Below, one piece after another: positions 1 to 4,000 of a DNA stretch of 5,979 nt. Positions within the stretch are counted from its first letter, which is position 1; each line of letters starts with the position of its first letter. The stretch spans positions 1 to 5,979 of the forward strand of contig NZ_JBJKOP010000042.1 in assembly GCF_046707225.1 (NCBI RefSeq), read 5' to 3'. Both the position numbers and the translations under genes were made by a program. Source of the stretch: Caproicibacter sp046707225 (GTDB lineage: Bacteria; Bacillota; Clostridia; Oscillospirales; Acutalibacteraceae). The notes under the pieces were generated by a model that worked only from the letters and a program-made list of their open reading frames with translations, was not told the origin of the DNA and did no database searches.

Positions 1-2
1 CC

Positions 3-128
3 TATGCAATGATTGATGTGTACGACTCCAAAAATCATTTCCTGACTCATGCGTCCGTTCGCATTATCGTAAAAGGAGAAACGACAAAGCCTTACGGCAA
101 TTCCTGGCGCCAGTTTGGAATCTTTTAG
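3..128 (+). CDS. C-terminal end of an unidentified protein (5' end outside window)
   Basis: This is the only plus-strand frame open from the left edge: the other two hit TGA within the first 16 bases. It gives 41 residues and ends at TAG (126-128). The tail begins YAMIDVYDSKNHFLTHASV and ends SWRQFGIF. It reads as two beta strands joined by a polar DSKN turn, followed by a short basic and aromatic tail. A strand-turn-strand of the type 'V.VYD..G.L.AHA.V...V' is common at the end of hotdog-fold thioesterase-like proteins, but 41 residues are too few to assign a family and I treat that only as a possibility. The hairpin just downstream suggests it is the last gene of its transcript and is not co-transcribed with the large surface protein. 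Confidence 0.6.
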   Translation, partial: YAMIDVYDSKNHFLTHASVRIIVKGETTKPYGNSWRQFGIF

Positions 129-158
129 CCAAAACCGTCATTAAATCTTAACCCAAGA

Positions 159-219
159 GCCCCTTTAGAGGTTTTCCGGAAAATGAGTAACACTTTTTCC
201 GTCTACCTCGTAAAGGGGC
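159..219 (+). terminator. Probable intrinsic terminator, long nested hairpin
   Basis: The outer arms GCCCCTTTAGAGGT (159-172) and ACCTCGTAAAGGGGC (205-219) pair over about 14 bp with a single bulged base. Inside them CGGAAAA (177-183) pairs with TTTTCCG (195-201) around an 11-base loop. The hairpin starts 30 bases after the stop codon of the upstream partial gene. The following tract is short and interrupted (CTTTCTGT), so the U-run is weaker than in a textbook terminator. Position and stem strength still make transcription termination the best reading. The arms are nearly symmetric, so it could also work in the minus direction. Confidence 0.65.
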
Positions 220-531
220 CTTTCTGTAGTGCATTTTAAATTAAGTCTATCTTTTTATATTTGTAATCGAAACGAAGGGAAAATTCGCGCATTTTGTCTA
301 TGATTTCTCTTGTAATATCATTTTATTAATTTGCGGTAAGTTTTAGATCCATTATTAATAAAGGTATTGTCGGAATTTTACTTGAAAAGCAATTAGAATA
401 GCATTTAGGAAATCCACATAGGAACCAGCCGCGTTAACAAAACATAATCCATTTTTAATAGGCTCAGTTGCAAATAAAATCAAATAAGCGTTTAGTCCCC
501 AAAATGTTTTTTCGGACTTAGCAAAGTTTGG

Positions 532-553
532 AATGAATGTAGGTGCATTCATT
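532..553. repeat. Perfect 8-bp inverted repeat
   Basis: AATGAATG (532-539) and CATTCATT (546-553) are perfect inverted copies separated by six bases (TAGGTG). There is no T-tract after it on either side, so it does not look like a terminator. It could be a dyad operator or a weak hairpin. No function can be assigned from sequence alone, and short AT-rich dyads arise easily by chance. Confidence 0.4.
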
Positions 554-763
554 TGTGGATTACATATAAGCAAAAACTGCAATTATAAACAGGAGAATTT
601 TGAAGTCAACATGAATAAAAGATATTTCTAATGACTCTGATGAAATATAATCAAAAAAGTCTATGCTTGAGCAAATAAGCACGCCACAGGGTTTAACAAA
701 AAAATAATGCATCTCGCCCATTGTTAAAAATTTTGTTCCGAAACAGGGGATTTTGCCGGTTTT

Positions 764-782
764 TGTTGTGCTTCTGTTGTGC
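764..782. repeat. Pair of TGTTGTGC direct repeats, 11-bp period
   Basis: TGTTGTGC occurs at 764-771 and again at 775-782, start to start 11 bp, which is about one helical turn. The pair lies 90-110 bases upstream of the start codon of the large surface-protein gene and just before a TATCAT hexamer (792-797) that could be a -10 box. Two same-face direct repeats at such a place are a common layout for an activator site, but the regulator is unknown and chance cannot be excluded. Confidence 0.3.
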
Positions 783-857
783 ATGGGGGAATATCATAGA
801 AATAGAGAATGAAAAATTTAGGGGAATTATGTCGCAACTTTCTATTTGTGTGATACT

Positions 858-862
858 GGAGG
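858..862 (+). promoter_or_regulatory. Ribosome-binding site of the large surface-protein gene
   Basis: A full GGAGG lies ten bases before ATG 873. The in-frame TAA at 867-869, two codons upstream, rules out any earlier start in this frame, so this site and ATG fix the N-terminus. The spacer is slightly longer than the usual 5-9 bases. Confidence 0.8.
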
Positions 863-872
863 AATTTAAGAA

Positions 873-1016
873 ATGACAGAAAAAGTAAAAAAACATCTCT
901 GGAGCTGGAAGCCGATCCTGGCTTTTAAACAGACGGGAAAAAAAGCTTTGGCGCTGCTGCTGTCCGCGGCGCTGGTCATTACAACCATGCCGGTGATTCA
1001 GATGCCCGTGAGCGCA
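873..1016 (+). other. Signal peptide (residues 1-48)
   Basis: The N-terminus is basic over about 24 residues (MTEKVKKHLWSWKPILAFKQ, then TGKK). A hydrophobic core follows (ALALLLSAALVITTMPVI), and a likely signal peptidase I site VSA|EE lies between residues 48 and 49. The long n-region is typical of large Gram-positive surface proteins. No lipobox cysteine is present near the cleavage site, so this is Sec export rather than a lipoprotein signal. The mature protein begins with an acidic stretch, EETADAAV. Confidence 0.85.
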
Positions 1017-4000
1017 GAGGAGACCGCCGACGCTGCGGTACAGGATTCCGGCTACATTGCAGGCAAAGACGGATTTCACGTTGTTGCGTACGACGAATCC
1101 GCACGGATTGAAATTCCGTTTGTGAGCGGCGCAAAAAATTACAAGGTATATCTCTCACAAACGGAAGGATTAACGGACTTTTCCGGCGCTTCCTGTGTAC
1201 TGAACAGCGATACCTATCAATCGTATACATATGCGGTTAACGGGAACAAGGACGCGGCGAACGACTCAAAAACCATCTCTATTGGCTATTCGGACAGCGA
1301 AGACAATACATATGATTTTTATCTGGTCACAAACGACGGTTCCGCCGACACGGTTCAGGATTCCGCCGAGGTAAAAACCCGCTCAACTGCGGATGCGACC
1401 TGGACAACGCCGGGCCACTACGACACCGGCTGGTACGGTGACGGTTCGGCAAGTGAGTTTACCATCAAAACGGCGGCGCAGTTGGCGGGCCTTGCGGTTT
1501 TGACCGACGGACTGAACGGTGAAACAACTACGGACTTTACCGGCAAAACCATTCATCTGGCTTCTTCGGTCGACCTGTCCGCTTATTTATGGACGCCAAT
1601 TGGGACATCCGACAATCATTTTTGCGGCTCTTTTGACGGCGGAAATTATGACGGCGGGAAGTATACCGTCCAAAACGTTGTTACCGGTCTGCACACGAAT
1701 GACAGTAAGCCATCCTATCAGGGCCTGTTTGGGGATGTGGGCAATGGCTTCATCATACAAAATGTCGGTGTGGTCAGCGGCAATATAAACGGCTGTAAAT
1801 ATGTCGGCGGCGTTGTGGGATATGCCTCCAACGGGACCCTTTCAAACAGCTACCAAACCGGTACGGTCAGCAGTTCCGGTTCGTATTCGTATAGCGGCGG
1901 CGTCATCGGCTATGCTGCAGACGATACGGTGACAAATTGCTATAACACCGGTTCGGTCCGAGGGGATAGTGTTGGCGGCATCGCGGGCTTCTTTGGAGGC
2001 AGTACGGTGACAAACTGCTATAACACAGGCGCGGTCAGCAGTACAGGGGAACGTATCGGCGGCGTCGTGAGCGATGCTACCAATAGCACAATGACGAACT
2101 GCTACAACACCGGCGCGGTCAGTGGTTCCGGCCGGTATGTCGGCGGCATCGTGAGCGCGATCTCTTCCGGCTCCAGTCTGACGAACTGCTACAACACCGG
2201 CGCGGTCAGTGGTTCTAGCAAGTATGTCGGCGGCATCGTGAGCATGATCAATTTCGGATCCAGTCTGACGAACTGCTACAACACCGGCGCGGTCAGCGGC
2301 ACAGGGGATAATGTCGGCGGCGTTGCGGGAAGTGCGTCAGGGCAAACCACAAACTGCTATAACATCGGCGCGGTCAGCGGTAAAGGGGATAATGTCGGCG
2401 GCGTTGCGGGAAGTGCGTCAGGGCAAACCACAAACTGCTATAACACCGGCGCGGTCAGCGGCACAGGGGATAATGTCGGCGGCGTCGCCGGCTCCTCTTC
2501 CCGGACGATCAAAAACGCTTACAGTATTGGGCAAGTGAACGGTGTTTTAGGGGGTCAGTATTATAATTCAACTGGTACGCTGGATTCCTCAGTTTCAAGT
2601 AAAGATGACTTAATCAACAAAGTTATTTCCGATGATGGTTCTGACTTTATCGCTTCGCCGACGAACTATGCACAGTATCCTCTTTACGACCATAAAGAGA
2701 ACGGCTTATTCAAAGACACAAATCCGGTCAATCAGGGTTATCCGGTTCTGCGTTCGTTTGGTTATACGGATAGTACGGATGCAAAAGGATTTTCTCCCGC
2801 AACCATAACAGTCGAAGATGGTAAGATTACCGTTGACAGTGATTACGGCGACGGAACGGAATCAAAGCCGTATATCATCCGCAACGCGTACCAGATGGAT
2901 TTGGTGCGCAGCTATACTCAAACAAAAGATGTCTATTTTAAACTTGCCGGGAATGTTGATATTTCTCCCGCCCAGTACAACAAAACACCCGACGAAAACG
3001 GCAGCTGGACTTCATCGGACAGCTGGAAAGCAATCGGTGACCAATTTGACCATTTCAAAGGTAATCTGGACGGAAATCACTGCACGATTTCCGGAATGTT
3101 TCTTTCTTCCGGCGGAGTGCTAGACGATGCTGAGGGCTTGTTTGCATATACCGTGTGGGGTACCATTCAAGACCTTGGCACAGCCGCCTCGAATATGACG
3201 GCTAATGGAAAAAGGTTCACTTATTTAGGAAGCATTGCGGGGTTTGGCTCCGGAACCATTCGAAATTGCTACAACGCAGGAACAGTCAGCAGTTACGGTA
3301 GCACATCGACGTGTGAGCTTGGCGGAATTGTCGGTCGGGCTAATTATTATGATAGTAGTGAAAGTGCTTTTATTTCTACTACGTTCGAAAATTGCTACAA
3401 TTCAGGGACAGTCATAGGAAATGGTAATAACGCTATCATTGGAGGCGTTGTTGGATGTTCGGATAATCATATAAGTGGGGTTGAGTATCAGTCAACACTT
3501 TCCTGCTGCTATAATTCCGGAGCAGTTACCGGTTCTAGCCCTGAAAACAGTGGCACTACTGGCGGCGTCGCTGGTCTGTGGTACGGCAGTTTTACGGACA
3601 GCTTCAATGTAGGAAAAGTCAGTTCTACGAGTTCTACAAGTTCTCCGTGTTGTACTGGGGGCGTTGCCGGCAAAGTAATTGCAGCATCAGATACCAATAA
3701 TATTCAGAAGAACTGTTACAACCTTGGCACAGTTAGCAATGATGGTACAGATAATTGGAGCGGCGGTGTATTTGGCAACTGCGGAGGCAGCCTTTATACC
3801 ACAACGGGGCTGGTCAGCAATTGCTATAATGCAGGAACGGTCTACACTGACGGTGCAGCCGGCGGTGTAGCCGGCGGCATTTACCACGCTGACGTTCAGA
3901 ATTGCTATAACATTGGAAAAGTTAACGGAATATCGGATGTTGGAGGCATTGGCGGCGGTGTGGGCAATGCTACCCTCCAGAGCTGCTATAACACCGGAGT

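Larger units (their letters stand above)
220..857. other. AT-rich intergenic region without a supported gene
   Basis: This stretch of nearly 640 bases is clearly richer in A and T than the gene on its right. On the plus strand I find only very short open frames. One is ATG 533 to TAA 631 (32 residues), with just a GGA directly against the start; another is ATG 300 to TAA 329 (9 residues). On the minus strand two overlapping frames of about 75 codons span 355-784. They start without a Shine-Dalgarno sequence (one at TTG) and have no recognisable domain, so I do not call them genes. The region presumably carries the promoter and leader of the large gene at 873. A TATCAT hexamer (792-797) could be a -10 box, but no convincing -35 lies 16-18 bases upstream, so I do not annotate a promoter. 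Confidence 0.6.
1800..2540 (+). repeat. GLUG repeat array 1: nine units, highly homogeneous
   Basis: Units start near 1800, 1890, 1968, 2055, 2136, 2223, 2310, 2391 and 2472, with lengths of 26-30 residues. The consensus is VGGI(A/V)G....(S)..TNCYNTGAVSG, the GLUG motif. Units 2-8 carry TNCYN. The first (SNSYQTG) and the last (KNAYSIG) lack the cysteine and look like capping rungs. Units 4-6 read GGVVS or GGIVS where the family has a glycine. Neighbouring units share long stretches of identical bases with the same codons (AACTGCTACAACACCGGCGC at units 4, 5 and 6), which points to recent tandem duplication or gene conversion rather than protein-level selection alone. Confidence 0.9.

Noticed and set aside
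533..631. Plus-strand 32-codon open frame (ATG 533, TAA 629-631) in the intergenic region.
   Set aside because: There is only a GGA immediately against the ATG, the start overlaps the inverted repeat, and the product has no recognisable features.
355..784. Two overlapping minus-strand open frames of about 75 codons that could be joined by a frameshift into one small hydrophobic protein.
   Set aside because: Neither start has a Shine-Dalgarno sequence (one is TTG, the other is preceded by a C-run on that strand), no domain or clear membrane segment pattern is recognisable, and AT-rich DNA yields such frames by chance. A protein search with a hit spanning both frames would revive the pseudogene idea.
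792..797. TATCAT as a -10 promoter box for the large gene.
   Set aside because: No acceptable -35 hexamer is found 16-18 bases upstream, so it is mentioned only as a possibility and not annotated.
2311..2538. Alternative-frame open reading frame over the GLUG repeats encoding a repetitive Arg/Ala-rich peptide.
   Set aside because: Its repeat pattern is only the out-of-frame reading of the 81-bp units, which are multiples of three. The overlapping frame with signal peptide and GLUG motifs is clearly the real one.
1890..2540. Regularly spaced repeats that might suggest a CRISPR array or a diversity-generating variable region.
   Set aside because: The repeats are 78-90 bp, contiguous, coding and in frame, without unique spacers. 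No reverse transcriptase, template repeat or adenine-biased substitution pattern is visible.
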